DNA of 64,000 nucleotides from Paenibacillus macerans (GCF_023715465.1 NZ_JAMBOE010000010.1:169731-233730); one strand, 5' to 3'; positions 46,541 to 55,064 are shown, numbered from the stretch's first letter. The notes: generated by a model not told the origin, from the letters alone. Numbers and translations are program-made.

Positions 46541-47440
46541 TTATTGATCAATATATCCCTCAAGTAATTCAATAATACGATCTTGATTGCAGCGTTTTGC
46601 CAAAGTAATTGCATCGATATTTTTCATGAATTCATTTGTATATTTTACGTTAGCATCTATTCCATTTTCCAATAAGATCTTAGATGCTTCATAATTACCT
46701 TTACGAATAGCAGAAAAGAGCGGATTTGATTTAGGAGTACTCACATCAATCATAATATTATGGGTTAACAACAGTCTAACAATTTCAATTTCATTTTCAG
46801 ATTCAGCAACTGCATTATTCAATTCAATTCCACTGAATTTATTCAAATCGGCCCCTAGTAAAATTAAATCTTTTACCAATTCTACATTTCTTGATTTAAT
46901 TGCAACATTTAATAATGATCCGTCCTTGGTAATTATGTTACAAAAAGCAGAATGATCATAAATTAATTTTCTATCATTATTTAAGACGCCGTTCCTTAGT
47001 TTTTCAGAGATAACCACTATATCGTCTGGTTCTCCCCATAAACAATCAATATTGTAACGTTGCTTATATGCTTCATACACATCCGATCCTGGTTTAGGTC
47101 CATTAATTACAGCACTTATAAATTCTTCTGGAGGGCAATAGTTATGATCAATTACATAATGAAGTATCATGCTGGGGGCAGCGAATTTCTGTTTACCATC
47201 TTCAGTGATTACTCGAATTTCAGATGATCCTAATGCAGTGAAGTCTGTTGAGTTTGATTTGATGGGAACCATTCTTATTTCGTTAAATGGATTTTTTACG
47301 TACAACCACAAGTTTTCAATAAACTCACTTGATACATTCCCTTTGCTATAATCATTTGCTTCATTTATCCACCCAATGTTTTGTGCATTTTCAAAATGAT
47401 GAAGAGAATAAAAGGTGAAATCTCTGAAATACTCAGTCAT
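46541..47440 (-). CDS. Ankyrin-repeat protein, possible immunity protein
   Basis: A 299-residue AT-rich gene. The N-terminal part opens with YFRDFTFYSLHHFENAQNIG, a pattern I associate with DUF7919-like proteins. The C-terminal 130 residues form ankyrin-type repeats (LLNVAIKSRNVELVKDLILL, PLFSAIRKGNYEASKILLEN). Ankyrin proteins often act as immunity or protein-binding factors in polymorphic toxin loci. It closes the array of small genes behind the spike-effector genes. The function is inferred from this context only. Confidence 0.7.
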   Translation of the reverse strand: MTEYFRDFTFYSLHHFENAQNIGWINEANDYSKGNVSSEFIENLWLYVKNPFNEIRMVPIKSNSTDFTALGSSEIRVITEDGKQKFAAPSMILHYVIDHNYCPPEEFISAVINGPKPGSDVYEAYKQRYNIDCLWGEPDDIVVISEKLRNGVLNNDRKLIYDHSAFCNIITKDGSLLNVAIKSRNVELVKDLILLGADLNKFSGIELNNAVAESENEIEIVRLLLTHNIMIDVSTPKSNPLFSAIRKGNYEASKILLENGIDANVKYTNEFMKNIDAITLAKRCNQDRIIELLEGYIDQ

Positions 47441-47482
47441 CTATAACACTCCGGTTATAATTTTGATCAACTACACTATTTC

Positions 47483-47722
47483 TTAGTCGCCAAGTTTATA
47501 ATGCCACACTTCTCTCTGTGCTGCCCCCTTGCACTCACATTCAACAGTTTTTTGAAAAAGAGAACGAAAACTCTTTATGGTGGTTGGACTATCATTTTCC
47601 AGCTCTCCATTGACCAATATAGCTTCTCCAATTAACTCATTCTTCTTGCAGAACCATCCGTAGCCCCTTATTTGGTTCTTTTGATTAAAAGATACGGAAA
47701 TCCAATAACCATTTAATGACAT
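47483..47722 (-). CDS. Small protein of unknown function, possibly the frame-shifted C-terminal half of its neighbour
   Basis: A 79-residue AT-rich frame (MSLNGYWISVSFNQKNQ...). It has a beta-strand-like N-terminus, and a C-terminus with Cys-x-Cys (VECECKGAAQ). It overlaps the upstream ORF by 38 bp in another frame. The overlap may be natural, or one longer gene may have been broken by a frameshift. I do not recognise a family. Confidence 0.5.
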   Translation of the reverse strand: MSLNGYWISVSFNQKNQIRGYGWFCKKNELIGEAILVNGELENDSPTTIKSFRSLFQKTVECECKGAAQREVWHYKLGD

Positions 47723-47909
47723 CCTTAGATTCAGGGGCTGGTTTTATGTGTCCACCAAAATTTAAAACGCGGACTCTTGCTCCACTTTTAACCCCAACAT
47801 AACGGCTAATTTCTAATCTTCCTTTATCCAAAGGAATAATAGTTGCTGGGATAACTTTATTACCATGTATTCTCAAAGGACGTAATGAATGCTCTAGCAA
47901 AATAAACAC
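47685..47909 (-). CDS. Small protein of unknown function overlapping the next ORF
   Basis: I choose the GTG at 47909 because AGGAGG lies seven bases upstream; longer frames lack an RBS. The 74-residue product begins FILLEHSLRPLRIHGNKV and contains RYVGVKSGARVRVLNFGGHI, a beta-rich pattern. The 3' end runs 38 bp into the 47483 ORF in another frame. If one base were gained or lost near 47700 the two would read as a single protein of about 150 residues. Confidence 0.5.
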   Translation of the reverse strand: MFILLEHSLRPLRIHGNKVIPATIIPLDKGRLEISRYVGVKSGARVRVLNFGGHIKPAPESKDVIKWLLDFRIF

Positions 47910-47947
47910 TTGCATCCCTCCTATATCACAAATAATGTTCGTACATC

Positions 47948-48241
47948 TCAATCCAATATTGCCAAAACTTCATCACCTGATTTTATCTTAAGAAAATCAC
48001 CCGAATCATAAATAATAATCCCAATATTTATACTTCCCCAGATCGAAGTTGAAAGATCCATTTTCTTAACCCTAAATTTCAATTCTTCTGTTGTAGTTTT
48101 AACCATAATATATCTATCAACAAGATATGGTACTCCTGTATTGTTTGAGGAAAACGTCGGATCAACTCCTCCTACAATAATACACCCTAGTTTTTTATCA
48201 TTAATGGCCGTCCCCACCCGCATGATATATTTATAAGTCAT
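47948..48241 (-). CDS. Small protein, paralogue of the 48443 ORF; possible immunity protein
   Basis: A 97-residue product with AAGGAG eight bases before the ATG. Its body (MRVGTAINDKKLGCIIVGGV, YIMVKTTTEELKFRVKKMDL, FLKIKSGDEVLAILD) matches the 48443 product position by position in spacing and motif, so the two are paralogues. No known domain is recognised. It lies within the immunity-like array. Confidence 0.62.
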   Translation of the reverse strand: MTYKYIMRVGTAINDKKLGCIIVGGVDPTFSSNNTGVPYLVDRYIMVKTTTEELKFRVKKMDLSTSIWGSINIGIIIYDSGDFLKIKSGDEVLAILD

Positions 48242-48413
48242 TGGTAATTCTCCTTATCTCTCATAATGACGAAAAAAATGAATAATAACAAAAAAACAGA
48301 TTGACTAAAACAGTATCCTACCTTGGTCAACCTTTTGGAATTTAACATATTAGTGTTATGTGAATTCAAGCTTTAATGCACATAACATTTATCTGTAAGT
48401 CCTGTTTCATAAT

Positions 48414-48688
48414 TTATACTTTGTACAATAAATCTCCGGTTTTTACCTTGGAAAATTATTAGATTCTTCAACTCTGATTCCAATTATTAAATTCTCAGTG
48501 ATCGAAAAAGAAACATTAACATCTAAAACTTTGAACATAAATTCATCTGTAGATGTCTTTACCATAAGCTTATCTTTCAAATTTAAAATGGATATGTCAT
48601 ATTTCGTTAATTGCGGATTATTCCCAGAAATAACATATCCAACTGAAGGTAGCATTACTATTTCACCTATTTTCATAATATATTCCAT
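48414..48688 (-). pseudogene. Paralogue of the 47948 gene with a 3' frameshift
   Basis: The open frame (48443-48688, 81 residues) matches the 47948 product through LMVKTSTDEFMFKVLDVNVS and IIGIRVEESNN, then stops prematurely. In the next frame the missing tail (KVKTGDLLYKV) continues and stops at 48414, matching KIKSGDEVLAILD of the paralogue. A single-base deletion near 48450 explains this. The RBS GAGGAG overlaps the preceding gene's stop. Confidence 0.7.
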
Positions 48689-48697
48689 TCAAACTCC

Positions 48698-48844
48698 TCA
48701 ATCTCTCAGATTTCTCTCATAACTTATATCTATTTTATCCGCGATGTTTATTGTATCAGTTGAGGATATTCTAACTACAATTGGAATTGATTTAACATTC
48801 GCCTGATACTCGTACCCACTGAATGAAAAAACATCTAATTTCAC
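48698..48844 (-). CDS. 48-residue ORF coupled to the truncated toxin-like ORF
   Basis: GTG start at 48844; the sequence GTGA overlaps the stop of the preceding frame, and AGGAGG lies ten bases upstream. The product KLDVFSFSGYEYQANVKS... is short, polar and without a membrane helix, ending in SYERNLRD. The stop is only nine bases before the next gene's ATG, so these genes are translated in series. It has the size and coupling of an immunity gene, but no family is recognised. Confidence 0.5.
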   Translation of the reverse strand: MKLDVFSFSGYEYQANVKSIPIVVRISSTDTINIADKIDISYERNLRD

Positions 48845-49056
48845 TCATGCCAACCTCCTAAATCTTTTGTGTTGGTTCCAGTCATATACCTTTCAACAAA
48901 ATCTTCAGTATAGGTTTCTATCTTTATCATCTTATCGTATTTAGGATAGTTTGTCCGATCGACTCTATAACAGGTTGTTTCAATTTCTGCTTGTGAATTA
49001 AACTTCGTTCTTTCGTTAATTTTCGAACAACAAAAAGACTTATTCTTCCCTATTGT
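48841..49056 (-). pseudogene. 5'-truncated toxin-like C-terminal fragment
   Basis: 71 open codons with no usable start codon near the 5' end. The stretch RVDRTNYPKYDKMIKIETY resembles GADRTSYAKYDDDIQTY in the effector-type spike protein, and about 24 of 30 bases also match at the DNA level (48946-48975 against about 50541-50570). It then runs on with a different tail ending in TKDLGGWHE. I read it as the leftover 3' end of another spike-effector gene whose trunk is gone. The terminator of the upstream gene overlaps its 5' end. Confidence 0.6.
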
Positions 49057-49076
49057 TCAAGTTCGAATAAGCCTTT
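49034..49076 (-). terminator. Terminator after the effector/immunity pair
   Basis: On the minus strand AAAGGCTTATTC pairs with GAATAAGTCTTT (one mismatch) and is followed by TT. It separates the intact effector/zinc-ribbon pair from the orphan array. Confidence 0.65.
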
Positions 49077-49168
49077 GAAAATTTATTAAGTGTTTGAATG
49101 CTTATTGTTTGGTTTGTTGTATTGTATGACCTTGTTGTCAAGAAGTACATCCAAAAACTAAAGATCAA

Positions 49169-49462
49169 TTAATTAGGAGTAACTTTTGTGAAATTAGGAA
49201 TGTGCGATATTTGTTCTGCCGGTGCTCCAAATGGTATTATTTTTGCTTTTTCTGGAATTTCAATTCTTGAAATATGAATACCCTCTAAGCAATTATTACA
49301 CCACATTAGAAAGTAACCCTCTCTTCTTTGTACATCTCCAATATACTCAAAGCTAACATTTTGACTGCCGCAATGTGGACAATTAAGCTCTGGAACACTA
49401 GGAATTGTTTCTTTAATTACCGCAGCCAGTTGTAACCATTGCTTAAATTTAGGATTCATCAT
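49169..49462 (-). CDS. Small zinc-ribbon protein, probable cognate immunity protein
   Basis: A 97-residue protein whose start lies three bases after the effector stop, so the two are co-translated. Two Cys pairs, CPHCGS and WCNNC, about 25 residues apart, form a zinc ribbon; the rest is short and polar. Its position directly behind the C-terminal toxin domain is that of a polymorphic-toxin immunity gene. Direct neutralisation of the metallopeptidase-like toxin is an inference. Confidence 0.72.
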   Translation of the reverse strand: MMNPKFKQWLQLAAVIKETIPSVPELNCPHCGSQNVSFEYIGDVQRREGYFLMWCNNCLEGIHISRIEIPEKAKIIPFGAPAEQISHIPNFTKVTPN

Positions 49463-49464
49463 TT

Positions 49465-51972
49465 CTATTTTCCCTTTCTATTAAAATAGTCCCAAAACGT
49501 ATTCTCAATACCATATGCGCCTTCTTCAAATTTATCTAACATAGTCATATCCTTTGCTTCCCCATATATTCTCACCTGAAAAATATGTGTCCTCTCGTGA
49601 GCTATGGTTTTAACCAATTGCTCTTCGTTAATAAAAGCATTTGGGTATAATTGAATTTCTTTACCATTTGGATTGGCCCATCCGGCATGAGGTAAACGCA
49701 GCATTTCGGGATCTCTTATGATTTTAATCTTTACTCCATCTAGTCCTACACCTGCTTGTTCAGCTAAACGCTTAACTTCTCTCAATTGCATCGGTACTTC
49801 CAGATGGCTAAATTCACCGACGTTGGATGTTCGGCGATACAGGTCTAAAACCTCTTCACTTTGTGATGTAGTTTTTGGCGTCCCCTCAGCCCCCCTATTC
49901 GGCGGCTCCTCCACATCCGGTTTACGATTATTATTAGCCTCCAACTCCTCGATAGGAGTCGGCCTGTTCAATGTAGCCGTATTGGGCTTAATTCCTTTTT
50001 GGAAAAGGCCTTGTATAGCGTTCTTAATAGGCTTGAAGAGTACTAATGCGCCGGAGAACATAGCGCCATAAGCGCCAGCAGTTAGTGCCCCCGATAAAGT
50101 TGGCCGACGTCCATTAATGGATTCCGTCAATACATAGTCAGTATATCCACTGGCAAAACCAGTAGCAAGCATGCCTGTATATGCACTCGTTAGCTGGCTT
50201 GCCGTCATTGGAGCCAAACTAGATGTAGCCCCGCCAATAGGGCCAAAGAGTCCCCCGGTTATGGCTCCGACAATCCCCCCTGTTACCGCGCTCCTCAAGT
50301 AGGTAGCGCCGCTGCTCAGTTCTCCACGGGCCAAGTCGCCGACGGCGGTTGCACCCACGGCCGCAATGGCTCCGCAAGCCGCGCCCATTAATATGGCTCC
50401 GGCGACTCCGCCGGTCACCACAGTAGCGGCGACCACCAAAGCGACGACCACGACAACGGCCACGGCGGCCAAAACTGTATCGAAGAGGCCCCAGCCCTTC
50501 TTTTCTTCCTTCGGCGGCGTATAGGTCTGAATATCGTCATCATATTTGGCATAGCTTGTCCGATCGGCTCCAACCAATTTGACCTGGCTTCCCAATACAT
50601 GGTATTCGCTTTCCAGCGTAAACCCGCTCTGCTTGCTTAATTTTTTGGCCAAAATCATGTTGGTCGTCCGGAAAACGACTCGTTTGGGCGTATATAGCGA
50701 AATCTCCTCACCGGCGTTCATCATAAGCTTCCGATGGCTCGTCAGGGTGACGCCTGCCGCGTCGTCAAAGCTAATCTTTAACGGCTCTTTACAGCCGCTC
50801 ACGATATTGATCGCAGTCGGCGTCATTTCAAGCTCGCTGCCATGTTCGGTGCCAAAGTAGCGGTTTTGCGGATTCCCCGTTTTGCTGCAGTCCTCTCCAT
50901 TGGTACGCACACACCCGATGACTTTCGCCTTACTTCCGGTATCATCCGGAAAGTAAAGACTGGCCGTCGTGCCCTTCTGAGGCATCGAATACATCACATT
51001 CCCCGTCGGCGGAGCAAAAGGAAACCAATACGCCGCGGCCGGCGGCTGCTCTTTATCGATTTCCAAATGCAGCTTGACCTGCTGCCCTTTGACATCAAGC
51101 ACCTTGCCGTTCAGCGAGACGCCAACCAGTTGACGATTCCATATCCGGTTTTGACGAATCCCCTCGCTTCTCGCTAACCGGTAAGTATAGACCAGTTGGC
51201 CTTGATCCATCCCGGCTTTTATTTCACTAATCACCAGCGGTTTCTCGCGAAAAAGAACCTCATCGCCAATCGAGTAACGCTCCCCCGTTCTTACCTCATA
51301 AGTAAAAAAATCCGTAGAATGCAACGGGGATGACCCCGCCGCCATAGCCTCCTGATAGGCGAGCAAGTCTTTGCTTGCCGTATACGGCAAATCATCCGGA
51401 AGTCGAAAGCTGTTCCTGCTGGGCACCCCGATGTAAAGCCGCGGTTTGGCTTCGGAAATGTCACTGAACAAAACCGTCTCCAAATGACTCGCCATCCGTT
51501 TCAGAAACTCCCAATCCGTCTCGTCATACTGGACAATAGGCGCGCCAATAGGTTCTTTATCGCCGAGCAATTGAATCACATCGGACCCGGCATAGCCTTT
51601 CAACACATTTCGTACAAGCTCGCCGTAGGTCATCCGGGAATCCTGAAAAGACCTGCGCCGCTTCAGGACATCCAGTTGGCTTGTGCCGGAAACGGCCTCC
51701 ACCTCGACCACATAAACCCCGTTATGATGCTTGGTCTGCACAGCGGAGATCAGACCGCTAAACATTTTGCCCTCCCCCGATTCCAGGCTTGCAAAAACCT
51801 CAATCCGATCATCCGCAGAGGCTTTGAGCACCGCATTTGTCTGATCCTGATCATCGGCAACACCGCGGATGAACAACCGCCCATGCTCATTGGGCTTCCA
51901 CTCCATTTGCATATCTTGAACGATCTTAATCCGGTACGGCGATGCTACTCTTAGGCTTTCATACCCTACCAT
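49465..51972 (-). CDS. VgrG/gpD-like spike protein with hydrophobic segment and C-terminal zincin-like domain
   Basis: About 835 residues, started at ATG 51972 (GGGGG nine bases upstream; the GTG at 51978 is less likely). Residues 1-280 are gpD/VgrG-like base domains (YDETDWEFLKRMASH), followed by an OB-fold (about 285-370) and a short beta-rich spike (about 375-470). Then come a Val/Ala/Gly-rich membrane-type region (about 495-650), a Pro/Asn/Glu linker, and a C-terminal domain with IAHERTHIFQVRIYGE (HExxH) and a downstream Glu in EEGAYGIEN as possible third ligand. This is a spike-effector fusion. The zinc-ribbon gene next to it is the likely immunity gene. Confidence 0.85.
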   Translation of the reverse strand: MVGYESLRVASPYRIKIVQDMQMEWKPNEHGRLFIRGVADDQDQTNAVLKASADDRIEVFASLESGEGKMFSGLISAVQTKHHNGVYVVEVEAVSGTSQLDVLKRRRSFQDSRMTYGELVRNVLKGYAGSDVIQLLGDKEPIGAPIVQYDETDWEFLKRMASHLETVLFSDISEAKPRLYIGVPSRNSFRLPDDLPYTASKDLLAYQEAMAAGSSPLHSTDFFTYEVRTGERYSIGDEVLFREKPLVISEIKAGMDQGQLVYTYRLARSEGIRQNRIWNRQLVGVSLNGKVLDVKGQQVKLHLEIDKEQPPAAAYWFPFAPPTGNVMYSMPQKGTTASLYFPDDTGSKAKVIGCVRTNGEDCSKTGNPQNRYFGTEHGSELEMTPTAINIVSGCKEPLKISFDDAAGVTLTSHRKLMMNAGEEISLYTPKRVVFRTTNMILAKKLSKQSGFTLESEYHVLGSQVKLVGADRTSYAKYDDDIQTYTPPKEEKKGWGLFDTVLAAVAVVVVVALVVAATVVTGGVAGAILMGAACGAIAAVGATAVGDLARGELSSGATYLRSAVTGGIVGAITGGLFGPIGGATSSLAPMTASQLTSAYTGMLATGFASGYTDYVLTESINGRRPTLSGALTAGAYGAMFSGALVLFKPIKNAIQGLFQKGIKPNTATLNRPTPIEELEANNNRKPDVEEPPNRGAEGTPKTTSQSEEVLDLYRRTSNVGEFSHLEVPMQLREVKRLAEQAGVGLDGVKIKIIRDPEMLRLPHAGWANPNGKEIQLYPNAFINEEQLVKTIAHERTHIFQVRIYGEAKDMTMLDKFEEGAYGIENTFWDYFNRKGK

Positions 51973-52050
51973 TTCCACTAGCCCCCGATCGCATAACTTG
52001 TCACGCTGTCCGTCGCCTCCGCTTGTACGCTGAATGTTTGCTGCGTTATA

Positions 52051-52455
52051 TTAATCCTTTTCCTGCTGGCCACTGCTGTTAAATCGGATCACCCCGCCTA
52101 ACGAGCAGTGTAATTCCGACTCCGTAGTCAACGCCGGTTTCTCATCGACCTTGGCCTGCTCTTTGGTTTTCTCCCATTTCCCACCAGCCAACAAAGCAAA
52201 TTTACAAGGTTTCCCTTGAATTTCTTTACCATCCATTGAGATCAAATAAACCGTCTCGCCGCTCTCATTTTTCGGACTGTCGCATGTCCCGAAGCTCGAA
52301 ATATTCACCTCGGGAACGCAGTCCGCTTCATTCATCATCGGCTTGTCGTTAACAAAAGCCCCATGGCTTTGCGGTAAATTCAGCCTCCGGACATGCGAAC
52401 CGCATTCGCAAAAAATTTTCGCGCCGCGAACCGCATACTCGTACTTATCCATCAT
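52051..52455 (-). CDS. DUF4280 PAAR-like spike-tip protein
   Basis: A 134-residue protein with the DUF4280 pattern: MDKYEYAVRGAKIFCECGSH, then GAFVNDKPMMNEADCVPEVN, and C-terminal LTTESELHCSLGGVIRF. The Cys residues recur in the family and may bind metal at the tip, as in PAAR repeats that sharpen VgrG spikes. AAAGGGG precedes the ATG pair. It lies immediately upstream of the spike-effector gene, which fits a tip-spike pair. Confidence 0.83.
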   Translation of the reverse strand: MMDKYEYAVRGAKIFCECGSHVRRLNLPQSHGAFVNDKPMMNEADCVPEVNISSFGTCDSPKNESGETVYLISMDGKEIQGKPCKFALLAGGKWEKTKEQAKVDEKPALTTESELHCSLGGVIRFNSSGQQEKD

Positions 52456-52484
52456 TTCTCGCCCCTTTCACACCTGTATTTAGT

Positions 52485-53009
52485 TCACTCTACAGCAACC
52501 TTTTTCAAGCTGACCCCGACCAAATCCCGTCGCATGATACTCTCTGCCACATCCAAACGGACCATGATCAGAGGTTTTTCGCTTTCCCGCACGCGGAATA
52601 TCCGTTTCTTCGCCACTTTTTCGCCTTGAAGCACCAGCTTCTTGATCACGCTGCGATCTGCGTTAAATTCACTGCGCGGACTTAGCGCTTCCACTTCCTC
52701 AAAAAAAGGCAGAAAGTACAAGGTTTGCTTGCCGTTAAAATGATCCATCAGCGGAATATGCTTGAACATGCAATCCGGCTCGTACATGGCAATCAGCTTC
52801 TTCAATGGCTCTGACACCAGGAAGAGCTGATCGCTGAGCAGATCCGGGTACTCGGTCTCGGAAGTAGCCTTCACCTGAAAGATGGTCGTATCCGCGAGGT
52901 GGTGGGCTTGCAAGCGGTTCATATGGCGGATATCGATTTTTTGCCGAATATGTTGTAAGACGGGCACATCAGCATAACGTTCATCCTGCTGCATCACAAA
53001 GAAATCCAT
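52485..53009 (-). CDS. Imm11-like (DUF1629-like) protein of the spike cluster
   Basis: A 174-residue protein started at MDFFVMQQDERYADV, which has AGGAGGAGG at a good distance; longer open sequence upstream is out of context. The central stretch FLVSEPLKKLIAMYEPDC and following FKHIPLMD resemble Imm11/DUF1629 proteins. It might be an immunity or adaptor protein. It lies between the conserved unknown and the DUF4280 tip gene. Confidence 0.6.
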   Translation of the reverse strand: MDFFVMQQDERYADVPVLQHIRQKIDIRHMNRLQAHHLADTTIFQVKATSETEYPDLLSDQLFLVSEPLKKLIAMYEPDCMFKHIPLMDHFNGKQTLYFLPFFEEVEALSPRSEFNADRSVIKKLVLQGEKVAKKRIFRVRESEKPLIMVRLDVAESIMRRDLVGVSLKKVAVE

Positions 53010-53025
53010 GGCTTGCCTCCTCCTA

Positions 53026-53655
53026 TCACGGCTCCTCCGCGATCCCTGCTGGTCCTGCTTCCGGCTGCCCGAAAATGGTCTCGCTGCGATCCCGATATTC
53101 TCCCGCGAAGATGCAAAGATTTGGCTTCTTCGCCAGCAGCTTGTAGCCTTCACAATCGAGAACGGCCGGAACCATACTTCGCATAAACTCGATAGCGACC
53201 AGATGATACCGCTGCGCTTCCATTTGCAAAATCCGCTCAATGTCCATTGACGATACTTTCCGGGCATAGCTTGATTTGAGCTGGTCCAGCTCCCGCATTC
53301 TGTGAAATAATGGAGCGAAAATGAACTCGGCCTGCCAGTTCAAAGAACACTCTACCGGATCAAAAAACCAGCGTTCATCATAAAGATCGATCCGGTAGTC
53401 AGCCTGATGCTCCCTTACACTTGTACGCAGTATAGAAAGGTAGATAAACTGGATTTCTCCCTTCACTCCCGTAGCTTGAAACCCAGCACCCTTTCGGCAA
53501 ACCGCGTCCATGACGCCGACGAACCCTGCTTTAATGGAGTCTTGATTTTTAATAAAGGTCTCTGAAATCGTCTCCAAGTCTCCCTGCCAACGATCCCGCA
53601 CATGATTCTCCAAAAACAAACCCAACGCCTCTTCACGGCTCACGACCGAACTCAT
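53026..53655 (-). CDS. Conserved spike-cluster protein of unknown function
   Basis: A 209-residue protein with a helical N-terminus (SREEALGLFLENHVRDRWQG), a central beta-rich part (EIQFIYLSILRTSVREHQAD, YRIDLYDERWFFDP) and no membrane segment. It overlaps the upstream spike gene by ATGA and is followed after 16 bp by the Imm11-like gene. I do not recognise the family. Its fixed place suggests an adaptor or chaperone. Confidence 0.62.
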   Translation of the reverse strand: MSSVVSREEALGLFLENHVRDRWQGDLETISETFIKNQDSIKAGFVGVMDAVCRKGAGFQATGVKGEIQFIYLSILRTSVREHQADYRIDLYDERWFFDPVECSLNWQAEFIFAPLFHRMRELDQLKSSYARKVSSMDIERILQMEAQRYHLVAIEFMRSMVPAVLDCEGYKLLAKKPNLCIFAGEYRDRSETIFGQPEAGPAGIAEEP

Positions 53656-55064
53656 TTGATATTCACCCGGCCCCCGGTAAACGTCACCTCGTCTTCCACT
53701 TTCAGCGACGTGTTCCCTTGAATGAATTCAATACCCGACTCCCCTTGAATCAGAATCTTGGCGCCGCCGGTAATTTCGATGTCTTCCATGGCCGATAGCG
53801 AAATTTTCTTGTCACTGTTAATTTCAATCCCGCCTTCGTCGGTGAGCCTCATCAACAGCTGGCCCCCACCGATAATTTCAACCGCACCGGGTTTAAACAC
53901 AATTTCTTTCCCGTATTTAGTGCTGATGCTCTTCACCGCCGGATCACTTCGTTTCTGCGGATTTGCCGAATCCGTATCGACCGAGCTTGCGGCAAAAGCA
54001 TGTTTCTCCTGTTCATCGGGAAAATAAAGCCGCACTTCATCCCCAACTTCCGGCATGCAATACCAGCCGCTCCCGTCCGGTGAGGAATAAACCGTCGAAT
54101 ATGCAAACCACATGGCTTCATTTACCGGCTGATCCTGATCGATATGCAGCTTCACCTTCACCTTATCTTTGGCCACGTCAAGGATCGTCCCAAATAACGA
54201 CGTTCCCGCAAGCGCATAAGGATATTCCGTGCGGCAGCGCAAGCCTTTGCCATCTTTTAAATCATATAAGCTGCTCAGCACGCCGTTCTTCAGCTTCGTC
54301 TCCACCCGGCCGACATACCATGTCCGCCCCTGAAACGTTACGGCATCACCTAATTCCAGCAGCTTGTGACTGGCTACCGTGTAACTGATGCTGTCTTGCT
54401 CCGAAATATCCTCAACACCGTTCTCGGATTTCAGTTTGTAATCTTGCAAATCTTTTTTCATGGAGTAGTTATATTCATCCAGCTTCCGGGGATTATCGTC
54501 GCCCGGCACTCCCACATACAGCTTAACGCCAGGCTGGGAGCTAACCGGAACCAGAGGAGCATGAAAATGCGAAGCCAATCTCCGCAAAAACGTCCAGTCG
54601 GTCTCTTGATATTGAACCAGCAATCCGCCGATGGTTTTGCCTTGAGACGCTTCATCGATGAGGTCCGAATCGGGATAGCTTGCGATCAAGCGGTGGAACA
54701 AACTTTTATACGTTAACGTTTTGTTCTGAAAAGATCGAGTCTGCTTGCGAATGTCCATCAGGGCTGACAGGCTATGCGCCTCTATGGTAATGCTTCTTAC
54801 GCCCCGAGTGGCCTGAACGGAAATATTCGTAATGACCCCGTAAAACAGCGGGATCGATTTGTCCTGATCCTGAACCGCCACCTGAATGGTATCGCTGGCC
54901 TCCGCTTGTTCGATGTACTTATCCTTCAGGTCTTCGGAAATAATACCGCTCAGAAGCAGCTTCCCATGGTCGTTCATCGGTTTATGGATGACGAGCTCCG
55001 TAATTCTCTCGAACTTGTAATGGGAGACCACGATATGGGCCGACGTATAAAACGCTTCACTCAT
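53652..55064 (-). CDS. VgrG/gpD-like spike protein without toxin domain
   Basis: A 470-residue paralogue of the effector-type spike protein. The gpD-like part has YQETDWTFLRRLASHFHAP, matching YDETDWEFLKRMASHLETV in the paralogue. The OB-fold follows (about 290-370), then a C-terminal stretch of repeating short strands (KISLSAMEDIEITGGAKILI) like the gp5 beta-helix needle. There is no C-terminal extension. It may form the structural spike trimer, alone or mixed with the effector-type protein. Confidence 0.85.
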   Translation of the reverse strand: MSEAFYTSAHIVVSHYKFERITELVIHKPMNDHGKLLLSGIISEDLKDKYIEQAEASDTIQVAVQDQDKSIPLFYGVITNISVQATRGVRSITIEAHSLSALMDIRKQTRSFQNKTLTYKSLFHRLIASYPDSDLIDEASQGKTIGGLLVQYQETDWTFLRRLASHFHAPLVPVSSQPGVKLYVGVPGDDNPRKLDEYNYSMKKDLQDYKLKSENGVEDISEQDSISYTVASHKLLELGDAVTFQGRTWYVGRVETKLKNGVLSSLYDLKDGKGLRCRTEYPYALAGTSLFGTILDVAKDKVKVKLHIDQDQPVNEAMWFAYSTVYSSPDGSGWYCMPEVGDEVRLYFPDEQEKHAFAASSVDTDSANPQKRSDPAVKSISTKYGKEIVFKPGAVEIIGGGQLLMRLTDEGGIEINSDKKISLSAMEDIEITGGAKILIQGESGIEFIQGNTSLKVEDEVTFTGGRVNIK

